A stretch of DNA of 64,000 bases, taken from assembly GCA_017517865.1 (NCBI GenBank), contig JAFWYB010000038.1:1-64000 (forward strand). The letters are read 5' to 3'. This stretch comes from Clostridia bacterium. GTDB lineage: Bacteria; Bacillota; Clostridia; Oscillospirales; Acutalibacteraceae. The notes beneath the pieces were generated by a model. The model was not told the DNA's origin, ran no database searches, and saw only the letters and a list, made by a program, of their open reading frames with translations. This document shows, piece by piece, positions 1 through 8,055 of the stretch; position 1 is the first letter of the stretch, and each line of letters begins with the position of its first letter. A program made the translations under genes and the position numbers.

Positions 1-4
1 CGTT

Positions 5-43
5 AAAAATCACCGATATGCGTCAGCATTATCGGTGATTTTT
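5..43. terminator. bidirectional intrinsic terminator
   Basis: A 13 bp perfect stem (5-17 with 31-43) closes a loop of about 13 nt. The arms begin with A5 and end with T5, so the hairpin could stop transcription in either direction. The gene it serves lies outside the window on the left, or it backs up the terminator at 273-304. Confidence 0.7.
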
Positions 44-272
44 GCCTTTTCTTGCAAAGCTGTTTCGCATTTTAAAGTGCTTCGCAGTTTCGTAAGAACT
101 TAAAATTTCTTGTATTGAAGCCACAAAACGCAGCAAGGCTGTCGCCTTGCGAGGCTTTTGGAAAAAATACGGGGAATTTTGTTCGAGAAACAAATACTGC
201 CTTATGGGGTGTCGGCGAAATCCCGACTGTTTTTTGTAGAGCAGGTAAAGCTGAAATAAATCGAAGACCTGC
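44..272. other. intergenic region without a convincing gene
   Basis: Three overlapping open frames of 72 to 81 codons cover this stretch on both strands. None has a good ribosome binding site, a signal peptide or a recognisable motif, and they overlap each other. I see no real gene. The stretch could be a decayed sequence or a non-coding repeat, but that is inference. Confidence 0.4.
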
Positions 273-304
273 AAAAAAACAACCCCGCAACAGCTGTTGC
301 GGGG
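273..304 (-). terminator. intrinsic terminator of the 322-2040 hydrolase gene
   Basis: A perfect 22 bp palindrome (CCCCGCAACAG/CTGTTGCGGGG, 283-304) lies 17 nt past the stop codon. On the minus strand it is followed by GTTGTTTTTTT. Confidence 0.85.
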
Positions 305-321
305 AGTATTATTACGGTTGC

Positions 322-2040
322 TTATTTGTTGCCGCCTAAGCTGATTTCACCTTTTAAAAGCTTAGTAAAGAAGTTGAACATAGTTGAAAGCCATTTCATC
401 AATGCAATAAGTCTTGATTTGATGGTGGGATTATTTTCGTGGGCTGACAACCATTCGAAGCTCTCACAGTTATCTTCTGTCATCGGGGTTACAAAGCAGC
501 CTGCCCAGGATGTGCTCTTATCGAGAACGGAGAACTGAGACATTCTTGAATCGTTGCTTACTGTGAGGTTTTTGTATGAAAGGAAGTGTACGCAGAATTC
601 TGAGAACACCTCACCGTCGTCGTGATGGGAGTTTTTGACAACCCATGTGGTTTCGGGGAAATAGCAGGTTGAAAGGTCAACCATTTTGTCGGGTGAGATA
701 TACTTTGCGTTTTTTGCGTCTTCTGCAATACGCGAGTTAATGTAATCGTCAGTGAGAGTGGTTGTTGCAGTTGAGCAGGTTGCACCGAATGATGCGTCGC
801 TGAGACCTACAAGGCTGTCACTGAGCTCATCGTGGCTTTCAATTATGGGCATTGAGAGATAACCGTATCTTGCGAGAACACCTACGCTGATACCGTAATC
901 CTCAGAAATCTTTTTGTAGAAGCCCTCGAGGTCTGAGGAAACGTGCTCTCTGTAATATTGGATTTTTTCAATAAGACCTGCATATTCCTGACGCCTTGCT
1001 GAGCCCTCTTTACCGAAAACGAGGTCGAGCGCCTGATCCATATCATCTTCGTAAACGCTTACCCAGTAATTAGGCATGGTTCCCATACCGGTTCCGAGAA
1101 TAAGAGAAGGCATAAGAGCCTTGTAAAGCTTGTTGTAGAGAGATTCAACACTTCCTATGAGTGAGTTTGCTGTGCCGGTCTGTACAAAGAGGTCAACAGT
1201 TCTTGTTACAATTTCAGAAGCGAACTCTGTGAGAACGATGCCCATGCCCTGACCGCTTTCTCCGCACACCTCAGTCTGCTTGAGATAGAGCTGCATATAT
1301 TCATCGCTGAAATCTATTTTTCCGCTGAAGCAGTCACTGATGAAAGCGCAACCGTTAGCGAGTACCTCGCCGTAAAATACTCTCTTTACGTGACCGAGAT
1401 GACCGTATCTTTCAAGATAAGCGTGAAGAAGGCTGCCGCCCATACATCTTGCTGCGATACAGATTCCGTCGGAATTGGTTGTTGCCATAACAGTTTTAAT
1501 GTACTCGTGAAGTCTGTCAACGTGGTCATAGGGTGAAAGACGCCAGTCGTAGCAGAAATCGTACTGACCTGTACGGTACCAGCCGAGAACAGAGGGGTTT
1601 TTGAAGTCGATGTTAGCAGCGTTGTATTCTGACTGAGCTAAAACTTCCTGTGAAACTGTTGTGCCGTACTGAGGATTTCCGTTTTTATCAAGAGTTGCCT
1701 TTTCAAAAAGGGGAGAAAACTCTTCGTAGATAGCATCGGCATAATTGTCCCACTTATCAAAGAGCATACCCTCGGCAAGGAAGGGGAGAAGAATATTTAC
1801 GCAGGATTCAATAAGCTTTTCCTTGGTGATGCTGTCTTCTTCCGAAACGTATTCGTCATTAAACAGGTCCTGAATTTCACAGGGAACCATATTTCCCTCG
1901 GAATCGTAGATGATTTCACCGTTACCTCTGATGTAAACAATGGGAGTCAGATCATAGGTTTTAGCTTCTGCGGCCAGTGCGGCAGAGCCGGTTGAAAGAA
2001 TAAGAAGAAGGACAAGTAAAAGAGAAACTAACTTTTTCAT
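322..2040 (-). CDS. secreted LCAT-like alpha/beta hydrolase with Cys nucleophile (paralogue A)
   Basis: The 572-residue product has a Sec signal peptide (Lys-Lys, a Leu-rich core, then an AALAAEA cleavage region). I chose the ATG at 2040 because GGAGGT lies six bases before it; an upstream in-frame start would extend into the ribosome binding site. The segment YDWRLSP (about residue 165) followed by ARCMGG (about residue 197) matches the layout of lecithin:cholesterol acyltransferase-type hydrolases, where the second motif is normally HSMGG. Here Cys (codon 1444-1446) stands where the nucleophilic Ser belongs. A candidate catalytic His lies in KNSHHDD near the C-terminus. A hydrophobic C-terminal segment ends in NFFTKLLKGE. 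The gene at 10007-11557 is a paralogue with the same features. The substrate is unknown; an extracellular acyl-ester or acyl-transfer activity is inference. Confidence 0.75.
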   Translation of the reverse strand: MKKLVSLLLVLLLILSTGSAALAAEAKTYDLTPIVYIRGNGEIIYDSEGNMVPCEIQDLFNDEYVSEEDSITKEKLIESCVNILLPFLAEGMLFDKWDNYADAIYEEFSPLFEKATLDKNGNPQYGTTVSQEVLAQSEYNAANIDFKNPSVLGWYRTGQYDFCYDWRLSPYDHVDRLHEYIKTVMATTNSDGICIAARCMGGSLLHAYLERYGHLGHVKRVFYGEVLANGCAFISDCFSGKIDFSDEYMQLYLKQTEVCGESGQGMGIVLTEFASEIVTRTVDLFVQTGTANSLIGSVESLYNKLYKALMPSLILGTGMGTMPNYWVSVYEDDMDQALDLVFGKEGSARRQEYAGLIEKIQYYREHVSSDLEGFYKKISEDYGISVGVLARYGYLSMPIIESHDELSDSLVGLSDASFGATCSTATTTLTDDYINSRIAEDAKNAKYISPDKMVDLSTCYFPETTWVVKNSHHDDGEVFSEFCVHFLSYKNLTVSNDSRMSQFSVLDKSTSWAGCFVTPMTEDNCESFEWLSAHENNPTIKSRLIALMKWLSTMFNFFTKLLKGEISLGGNK

Positions 2041-2070
2041 TTTATTACCTCCGGATATTGTTATGATCAT

Positions 2071-2099
2071 ATTATATATATTTTTCTTAATAAATTCAA
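2071..2099 (-). promoter_or_regulatory. sigma-A promoter for paralogue A
   Basis: On the minus strand TTGAAT (2099-2094) and TATAAT (2076-2071) are separated by 17 bp, 31 bp upstream of the start codon. Confidence 0.65.
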
Positions 2100-2247
2100 G
2101 GGTTTGTTAACAAAGAGTTAAAAAAATACACCGCTTTAAGCTTTCGCACATCAAGGTAAATCGGTATTGCTGCTATCAGTATGGTCTCTTATGCGGGTGA
2201 AATTATAGCAATACGCCCCGCAAAAACCTGCTTAAACAATTCAAAAA

Positions 2248-2280
2248 GCAAAAAAGCGGCTCCTTTGCGGAGTCGCTTCC
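2248..2280 (-). terminator. intrinsic terminator after the deaminase gene
   Basis: On the minus strand GCGACTCC-GCAAA-GGAGCCGC (one A/C mismatch) is followed by T6. It ends the transcript carrying zapA, the U32 gene and the deaminase gene. Confidence 0.8.
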
Positions 2281-2306
2281 TTAATGCTTATTACTTACTT
2301 CTGTAA

Positions 2307-2804
2307 TCAAACCTTATTCTCATCAAGGTCAATCACAAGACTCTTCTTTCCGCATTCGATTTTTGTCAGCTTTACGCCTGCAGCGTTGAACATTCTCTTT
2401 GATGCTCTTGTTGCCATTGTGTCGGCATATTTATCTGAAAGGTAAACAACCTCTTTTATACCGCTTTGGATGATAGCCTTTGCACACTCGTTGCAGGGGA
2501 AAAGAGCAACGTAAATTTTTGCGCCCTCGAGGTTTGCACCTCTGTTGTTGAGAATGGCGTTAAGCTCTGCGTGACAGACATAGGGGTACTTGGTGTCATA
2601 GGCATCACCGCTTCTTTCCCAGGGAAAATCGTCGTCGTCACAGCCGTAGGGGAAGCCGTTGTAGCCGACAGACATAATTCTGTTTTTTTCGTTTACAATG
2701 CAGGCGCCAACCTGTGTGTTGGGGTCCTTACTTCTGTAAGATGAGAGAAGGGCAATACCCATAAAGTATTCGTCCCAGGTTAAATAGTCTTTACGCTTTG
2801 ACAT
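2307..2804 (-). CDS. deoxycytidylate (dCMP) deaminase family protein
   Basis: The 165-residue protein belongs to the cytidine/deoxycytidylate deaminase zinc family. CHAELNAI holds the zinc-ligand His and the catalytic Glu, and PCNEC holds the two zinc-ligand Cys residues. The long insertion before HAE and the overall length fit dCMP deaminase (ComEB type) rather than the shorter cytidine deaminase. Such enzymes convert dCMP to dUMP in the cytosol and so feed dTMP synthesis. AAAGGAAG precedes the ATG. It lies 15 bp after the U32 gene on the same strand and is followed by a terminator, so it is probably the last gene of the zapA operon. Confidence 0.88.
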   Translation of the reverse strand: MSKRKDYLTWDEYFMGIALLSSYRSKDPNTQVGACIVNEKNRIMSVGYNGFPYGCDDDDFPWERSGDAYDTKYPYVCHAELNAILNNRGANLEGAKIYVALFPCNECAKAIIQSGIKEVVYLSDKYADTMATRASKRMFNAAGVKLTKIECGKKSLVIDLDENKV

Positions 2805-2819
2805 TTTTATCTTCCTTTC

Positions 2820-4883
2820 TTATAACACGCCTCTGTAATATAATCCTCTTGTGAAATCGCCCTTGACACCTCTGCCTTTGCGGTAGGCGTCAAGAATTGC
2901 CTCGCAGAGCTCCTTCTTTTCTTTGGTGAAAAAGAAGGTGATGAAATCGCAGTTTTTGATTTCGCTGAGTCTGTCACCCAAATAAATGGGCTGGCTGTTT
3001 AAAATTTCACTGCAGCCCCATAAGCAGAGTATGGGGAATTTTTTATCCAGTCTGTCGGTGAGATAACCTCTGCCCTTACATTCCTGACAGGACCTGCCGT
3101 TACGTGACGGACAGTTTCTTGTGAGCATAAGCGGCAGTCTGCCGTAGCCGATTATGCCCTTTTTTACCTTTGTATGCAGGTCGGCAATCTGATTAAGAGT
3201 GAGCTCAGGTGACAAGGTCAAAGACTTTACACCTAAACCTTCCAAAACCTCTGCCGAAACGCTGTTGAAAACGTTGAGAGAGAAGCCTCCGTGAATTTCA
3301 AAGCCGAGCCTTCTTGCAATGGCTACTGCGTCAAGTGTGGAACAGTAAGCGACGGTTATTCCACATTTTTTTAGTGCCGAAAGCTTCTTTTCAACAGCCT
3401 TTTCCATACCGAAAATGCCTCTGGGAAGCTGAATTCCTAAGGAAACGGGCAGGTTTTTCAACTTTTCCACCGAGTTTTCCTCAATGCTGAGGGGTAGGTA
3501 AAGGTTTTCCACATTTTCGAGATTATCGGGAATCTGACTTAAATCAGAAACAATAATATTATATTTCAGCGGTGAATTACGCTCATCCTGCGGCTTTTTT
3601 ATATTTATTGATGTAAAGCTCTTCTGCTTTACACTTGCAAGCTTGTTTTCAAGCTCTGAAAGGGCTCTTCTGCGCAGACTGTTTATAACGCTTGCGGGTG
3701 CTATAAGCCCCTCGTCGAGGTCGATTTCAATTTTATCTGCGTAAAATTGAGTGCCGCCGCATTTTGAAAGTCTTTCTGCAAGGCTCTCCTTTGTCATAGG
3801 CTTGTTTATCGCTTTTTCGGGGATATAATCCTCACTGATGAAGCAGTTGAAGCCGAGAGCTGAGGCTGAAAGAGATACTCTTTCATTTTCCGCAACCGTC
3901 AGACAGAAGTCAACGGGAATGAGAGGCTGCTCCTTGTCGTAAAGAAGAGCGAGCTTTTTAAGCACGTCGGAGGAAGCCGCTGTTACATCCTCTTTTTTTC
4001 TTATGCCGAACATATCTCTGCCACGGTTGTTTTCAAAATATCCCGCAGTGAAGCCTGAGCGTGAAAACACTGCGCGCAGATTTTCTTTAAGCTCGGGATT
4101 TTCGTCCCCGTCACGGGCGCCTCTTACACAGCTGACTGCCGCACCTACGTATTCGGGTCTTTTGAGTCTGCCTTCAATTTTCAGCGAGTCAACACCGAGC
4201 TCTCGGATTTCTTTCATCTTATCAATAAGAGATAAATCCTTGAGGCTGAGGTCGTAGCCGGTACCGCCGGGAGCCGAGAAGGGGAGTCGGCAGGGCTGAG
4301 CGCACATACCTCTGTTACCGCTTCGCGAACCGAACATAGCACTCATATAGCACTGACCCGAAACACTCATACAGTGAGCGCCGTGAACAAAGATTTCCGT
4401 TTCGGCATTACAGCCTTCGGTGATTGCGGCAATTTCGTCTCTTGTCATTTCGCGGGGGAGAACGACTCTGTTGTAGCCCAGCTCTTCAAGAAGCTTTACG
4501 CCTGAAAGGGTCTGCACCGACATCTGGGTTGAAGCGTGTCTTTCAATGTCGGGCGCGGCTTTTTTTACAAGGCTTGCAAGACCGAGGTCCTGCAAAATAA
4601 GCACGTCTGCTCTGCTTTTGCAAACGTGCTCAATAACCTTAAGCGCATCGGGCAACTCTGAGTCGCTTATGAGAGTATTCATTGTAATGTTGACTTTCAC
4701 TCCGTGTGAATGGCAATAGTCAACAGCCTCACCCAATTCCTCGTCGGTGAAGTTGTCTGCCTTTGCTCTTGCATTAAAGTGCTTGGTGCCGAGATATACT
4801 GCATCGGCACCTGAGCGAACTGCGGCTCTGACGCTTTCAAATGAGCCTGCAGGTGCAAGTATTTCTATTTTATCTTTTTTCAT
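2820..4883 (-). CDS. peptidase U32 family protein, RlhA-like (rRNA hydroxylation) candidate
   Basis: The 687-residue protein opens with the U32 signature EILAPAGSFE and GADAVYLG. The family core HGAHCMSVSGQC, followed by GNRGMCAQPCR, supplies conserved Cys residues, and a second Cys cluster lies near residues 605-640 (NCPSRNGRSCQECKG). The long form with a C-terminal extension resembles E. coli RlhA (YdcP), which makes 5-hydroxycytidine in 23S rRNA. Shorter U32 proteins include TrhP/YegQ-type tRNA hydroxylation proteins, so the exact target is inferred. The start overlaps the zapA stop by 4 bp, which implies translational coupling. Confidence is high for the family and moderate for the RNA target. 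Confidence 0.8.
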   Translation of the reverse strand: MKKDKIEILAPAGSFESVRAAVRSGADAVYLGTKHFNARAKADNFTDEELGEAVDYCHSHGVKVNITMNTLISDSELPDALKVIEHVCKSRADVLILQDLGLASLVKKAAPDIERHASTQMSVQTLSGVKLLEELGYNRVVLPREMTRDEIAAITEGCNAETEIFVHGAHCMSVSGQCYMSAMFGSRSGNRGMCAQPCRLPFSAPGGTGYDLSLKDLSLIDKMKEIRELGVDSLKIEGRLKRPEYVGAAVSCVRGARDGDENPELKENLRAVFSRSGFTAGYFENNRGRDMFGIRKKEDVTAASSDVLKKLALLYDKEQPLIPVDFCLTVAENERVSLSASALGFNCFISEDYIPEKAINKPMTKESLAERLSKCGGTQFYADKIEIDLDEGLIAPASVINSLRRRALSELENKLASVKQKSFTSINIKKPQDERNSPLKYNIIVSDLSQIPDNLENVENLYLPLSIEENSVEKLKNLPVSLGIQLPRGIFGMEKAVEKKLSALKKCGITVAYCSTLDAVAIARRLGFEIHGGFSLNVFNSVSAEVLEGLGVKSLTLSPELTLNQIADLHTKVKKGIIGYGRLPLMLTRNCPSRNGRSCQECKGRGYLTDRLDKKFPILCLWGCSEILNSQPIYLGDRLSEIKNCDFITFFFTKEKKELCEAILDAYRKGRGVKGDFTRGLYYRGVL

Positions 4884-5266
4884 TTTATATCGCTGAGAAT
4901 TTTGCTGAGCTCTGCCTTGAGTCTTGCGTTTTCGGTTTTGAGAGCTTCGTTTTCTTTTTTGAGGTTATCTGTTTCGTGTCTTGCCCAGTCAGCTTTACTT
5001 TTTGCTGAAGAAGCATCGTCAAGATAGTCCTTGATCTGGTCGCGGAGTCTGTCTGCGGTAAGGGTTGCCTTTGAGGCGGCATCCGCATAGTCAAGAGCGC
5101 AAAGAACGGCTGCCTGAGTGGTTGAAATGCGTGAGTTTGATTTCATAATTTCAGCCATTTTAAGGTCGAGCTCTTTACCGAGAAGCTGAACATATTTTGC
5201 ATCCTCTTCGGCGAGAATGGAATACTGAGCGCCTGCTATATTTAATTTAACCTTATTTGCTGCCAT
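4880..5266 (-). CDS. zapA: cell division protein ZapA family
   Basis: The 128-residue protein has the ZapA N-terminal domain (KVKLNIAGAQYSILAEED) and a C-terminal coiled coil rich in Lys, Glu and Ala (about residues 70-125). ZapA binds and bundles FtsZ at the division ring. AAAGGATG precedes the ATG. The stop codon overlaps the start of the U32 gene by 4 bp, an arrangement seen in many Clostridia. It is the first gene of a three-gene unit ending at 2307. Confidence 0.85.
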   Translation of the reverse strand: MAANKVKLNIAGAQYSILAEEDAKYVQLLGKELDLKMAEIMKSNSRISTTQAAVLCALDYADAASKATLTADRLRDQIKDYLDDASSAKSKADWARHETDNLKKENEALKTENARLKAELSKILSDIK

Positions 5267-5306
5267 GATGAATCATCCTTTCTGATTGAAAATCGGATAC
5301 TTTAAT

Positions 5307-5335
5307 ATTATACAACAACATTCAATTATAATCAA
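5307..5335 (-). promoter_or_regulatory. sigma-A promoter for zapA
   Basis: Minus strand TTGATT (5335-5330), a 17 bp spacer and TATAAT (5312-5307), 40 bp upstream of the zapA start. Confidence 0.65.
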
Positions 5336-5377
5336 GTTTAAATTTTAAATATAAAAACCTTAAGAAATATTTTATAT

Positions 5378-5406
5378 TTGATTTTTAGGATGAATAGTGA
5401 TATACT
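5378..5406 (+). promoter_or_regulatory. sigma-A promoter for the mgtC-like gene
   Basis: TTGATT (5378-5383), a 17 bp spacer and TATACT (5401-5406), 33 bp before the ATG. It is divergent from the zapA promoter. Confidence 0.6.
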
Positions 5407-5439
5407 GATAAACAATGAATATAAAGGAGTGAAAAGAGC

Positions 5440-6162
5440 ATGAACGGTGTTGTTGAAGCTGTGAAAGCTTTTTTTGAATACAGTGAAGTGCAGTATGCCC
5501 TTGATGCTGTTGTTAAGATGGTGCTTGCCATTGTTTTCAGCGGCTTCATCGGTTATGAAAGAGAGCATTCTCACAGACCTGCGGGCTTCAGAACACATAT
5601 TCTTGTTGCGGTAGGTTCTGCTCTTGTTATGATGACCTCAAGCTATATTTTCAAAGAATTTGAAGGCTTGGGCAACTTTGATCCCACACGACTCGGTGCT
5701 CAGGTAATAAGCGGCATAGGCTTCCTCGGCGCAGGTACCATTCTGCGTGAGGGCTTTTCGGTCAAGGGTCTCACTACGGCGGCGTCTCTCTGGGCTGTTT
5801 CCTGTATAGGTCTTGCAGTAGGCGGAGGCTATTACACCGGTGCTTTTATTGCAACGGTATTTATCTATCTGACTCTTAATACCTTTAAAAGGTTTGTTAC
5901 CAAGGGTTCACCTGCAAAGAACATCTACATTGAAGCGGAGAATATGTCAAAGCAGGCGGCTGATATAGGCGCAATCATAAAACGGTACGGCGGAAATCTG
6001 CACACTCTTGAGGTGCTCTATGCGGATGTTTCTGCTGAAAAGAGAAGAAGTGACGCTATCGTAATGAAGGCTGTTGTTTTTCCCCGTGACGAAGAAAGCC
6101 TTAATCTTACAATTTCGTCAATCAGAGCCCTTGAGGGTATAAGAGATATTTATATTGACTGA
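5440..6162 (+). CDS. MgtC/SapB family membrane protein
   Basis: The 240-residue protein has the conserved MgtC core: GFIGYEREHSHRPAGFRTHI, then VGSALVMM, then ISGIGFLGAGTIL, then VKGLTTAASLWAVSCIGLAVG. It carries four to five membrane segments in residues 20-155 and an ACT-like cytosolic C-terminal domain (about residues 160-240). In pathogens MgtC inhibits F-type ATPase and is linked to magnesium limitation; in commensal Firmicutes its role is poorly defined. The start is supported by AAAGGAGTG seven to ten bases upstream. It stands alone, with a hairpin and a convergent small gene downstream. Confidence 0.85.
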   Translation: MNGVVEAVKAFFEYSEVQYALDAVVKMVLAIVFSGFIGYEREHSHRPAGFRTHILVAVGSALVMMTSSYIFKEFEGLGNFDPTRLGAQVISGIGFLGAGTILREGFSVKGLTTAASLWAVSCIGLAVGGGYYTGAFIATVFIYLTLNTFKRFVTKGSPAKNIYIEAENMSKQAADIGAIIKRYGGNLHTLEVLYADVSAEKRRSDAIVMKAVVFPRDEESLNLTISSIRALEGIRDIYID

Positions 6163-6200
6163 TAAAAATAAAGAAGCCGGTACATAACGTACCGGCTTCT
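6163..6200. terminator. intrinsic terminator, mainly for the 6214-6303 small gene
   Basis: A perfect 12 bp stem (6172-6183 / 6189-6200) with a 5 nt loop. The T-rich tail (TTTATTTTTAT) lies on the minus side, so it best terminates the small minus-strand gene. It could also stop the convergent mgtC-like transcript. Confidence 0.75.
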
Positions 6201-6213
6201 CTGACTAACGAAA

Positions 6214-6303
6214 TTATTCTTCTTCTTTTTTTCCGAAAACAAGTGAAAGATAATATGCAATTGTATCAAATATCATCTGGATGAGGCTGAGAACTTCTTC
6301 CAT
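6214..6303 (-). CDS. small protein of 29 residues, hydrophobic with charged tail
   Basis: On the minus strand AAAGGAGTGACTGTA leads to an ATG at 6303. The frame encodes MEEVLSLIQMIFDTIAYYLS, then LVFGKKEEE, and a stop. It is a single amphipathic or membrane-lying helix with acidic residues at both ends. The ribosome binding site is as strong as those of the large genes, and a terminator hairpin begins 13 bp past the stop. These support a real small gene in what would otherwise be empty sequence between mgtC and 6472. The function is unknown. A membrane-associated peptide or toxin-like peptide are both possible. Confidence 0.6.
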   Translation of the reverse strand: MEEVLSLIQMIFDTIAYYLSLVFGKKEEE

Positions 6304-6420
6304 TACAGTCACTCCTTTGTTAATTGTTTGTTTACAAAAAAATAATATCATTAAAATGCAGTTTTGTCAATAGGTTTTATTTGTTAAAAAGCTGTGCAGA
6401 TATTAAATTGTATAAAAAGA

Positions 6421-6449
6421 TTGATATTTATTTTAAAAAGTGGTAAGAT
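6421..6449 (+). promoter_or_regulatory. promoter for the nucleotidyltransferase operon
   Basis: TTGATA (6421-6426), a 17 bp spacer and TAAGAT (6444-6449), 22 bp before the start codon. Confidence 0.55.
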
Positions 6450-6471
6450 TTAATCAGAAAGGGTGGTTATT

Positions 6472-7392
6472 ATGAGTAAAACAACGCTTATAATTATGGC
6501 GGCAGGTATGGGAAGCCGTTACGGCGGACTCAAGCAGATTGATCCTATCGGTCCCGGCGGAGAGATTATTCTTGACTATTCCGTTTATGATGCAGTCAAG
6601 GCGGGCTTCGATAAGGTTATATTTGTAATAAAGGAAGAAATCGAAAAAGATTTCAAGGAAATTATCGGTAACAAGTTTGACGGTGTTGTGGATATTGATT
6701 TTGCTTATCAGGATATCAATAACCTTCCGGTCGGCTTCACCGTGCCCGAAGGCAGAGTGAAGCCCTGGGGTACAGGTCATGCTGTGCTTTCCTGTAAAGG
6801 TATGATAGACGGCCCCTTTGCAGTTATCAATGCAGATGACTATTACGGCAGAGAAACCTTTGAGCTTATCTATAACGAGCTCAATAAGGAAAAGGCAGAG
6901 GGAGACAGATATGAGTTCTGTATGGTAGGCTTCAGAGTTGAAAACACTCTTACCGAAAACGGTACTGTGGCAAGAGGTGTCTGCCAGACAAACGGTGAGG
7001 ACTATCTTACCGATATAGTTGAAAGAACAAAGATTGCTATACGTGACGGAAAAATTATGTTCACCGAGGATGAAGAAAGCTGGACAGAGATTCCCGAGGG
7101 TACAACGGTTTCAATGAATTGCTGGGGCTTTACTCCTGCTATGATGGACGAGCTGGAAAACCGCTTTGCCGCCTGCCTTGAAAGAAACAAGGACAATATG
7201 CTCAAGTGCGAATATTTCCTTCCATTTGTTGTTGATGAGCTTCTTAAAGAGGATAAGGCTGAGGTAAAGGTGCTTTCAACCAAGGAAAAATGGTACGGTG
7301 TTACATATAAAGAGGATAAGGAAGCAGTTGTAAACGCTATCAGAGAAAAGGTTGCAAAAGGAGAGTATCCCCCGTGCCTTTGGAAAAAATGA
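6472..7392 (+). CDS. sugar-phosphate nucleotidyltransferase family protein
   Basis: The 306-residue protein has the NTP_transferase N-terminal signature IIMAAGMGSRYGGLKQIDPI, where GMGSRYGG and the Lys bind the nucleoside triphosphate. VINADDYYG is the metal-binding Asp motif and PWGTGHAV a further conserved active-site segment. Such enzymes activate sugar or polyol phosphates as NDP derivatives in the cytosol; the nucleotide and sugar cannot be read from sequence. I chose the ATG at 6472 over an in-frame GTG at 6463 because AAAGGGTGG fits the ATG. Its 3' end overlaps the next gene by 19 bp. Confidence 0.8.
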   Translation: MSKTTLIIMAAGMGSRYGGLKQIDPIGPGGEIILDYSVYDAVKAGFDKVIFVIKEEIEKDFKEIIGNKFDGVVDIDFAYQDINNLPVGFTVPEGRVKPWGTGHAVLSCKGMIDGPFAVINADDYYGRETFELIYNELNKEKAEGDRYEFCMVGFRVENTLTENGTVARGVCQTNGEDYLTDIVERTKIAIRDGKIMFTEDEESWTEIPEGTTVSMNCWGFTPAMMDELENRFAACLERNKDNMLKCEYFLPFVVDELLKEDKAEVKVLSTKEKWYGVTYKEDKEAVVNAIREKVAKGEYPPCLWKK

Positions 7393-8036
7393 TTGACCCG
7401 AGAGAAATGACCTCTGAAGAGAGTCGCAATAGAATGTATGACGGCAGACTTTATATGCCCGGTGACGAAGAGATTATGTCAAGACAGCTGCTCTGCCTTG
7501 AAAAGCTTTACGATTACAATGCCACAAGACCCTCTGAGTATGAAAAAAGAGAAGCTCTTTTAAAAGAAATGTTTGCCGAAATAGGCGAGGGATGTTATAT
7601 TGAGCCGCCACTGCACGCCAACTGGGCGGGCGCTCATGTGCATTTCGGCAAGGACGTATATGCCAACTTTAACCTTACCCTTGTTGACGACACTCATATT
7701 TATGTGGGAGACAAGGTTATGTTCGGTCCTAACGTAACCGTTGCAACGGCAGGTCACCCCATCGAGGTGCATCTGAGAGTTTTACAGATGCAGTATAATA
7801 TGCCGGTTCACATCGGCAGAAACGTATGGATAGGTGCAAACTCGGTAGTGCTTCCCGGCGTTACGATAGGTGAGAATACGGTTATAGGTGCCGGCAGTGT
7901 GGTGACTAAGGATATACCCGCCAATGTGGTTGCGGTCGGCAATCCGTGCCGTGTGCTCAGACCGATAGGCGAAAAAGACAGAGAATTCTATTTCCGCGAC
8001 AGACGTATTGACGTGGAAATTCCCGAAGAGATTTAA
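7374..8036 (+). CDS. sugar O-acetyltransferase (maltose/galactoside acetyltransferase family)
   Basis: The 220-residue protein has the N-terminal Mac domain (EEIMSRQLLCLEKLYDYNAT) followed by a left-handed beta-helix of hexapeptide repeats (VWIGANSVVLPGVTIGENTV, then IGAGSVVTKDIPANVVAVG). The family transfers acetyl from acetyl-CoA to sugars; the catalytic His lies in TAGHPIE. I favour the GTG at 7374, which has AAAAGGAG ten bases upstream. An ATG at 7389 is the alternative. The 19 bp overlap with the upstream gene implies co-translation. The natural acceptor is unknown. Confidence 0.85.
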   Translation: MPLEKMIDPREMTSEESRNRMYDGRLYMPGDEEIMSRQLLCLEKLYDYNATRPSEYEKREALLKEMFAEIGEGCYIEPPLHANWAGAHVHFGKDVYANFNLTLVDDTHIYVGDKVMFGPNVTVATAGHPIEVHLRVLQMQYNMPVHIGRNVWIGANSVVLPGVTIGENTVIGAGSVVTKDIPANVVAVGNPCRVLRPIGEKDREFYFRDRRIDVEIPEEI

Positions 8037-8055
8037 AAACGAAAGGAGTAAAAAG

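Noticed and set aside
115-339. Plus-strand open frame of 74 codons and two overlapping minus-strand frames at the left edge
   Set aside because: No ribosome binding site, overlap with each other and with the terminator at 273-304, and no recognisable motif.
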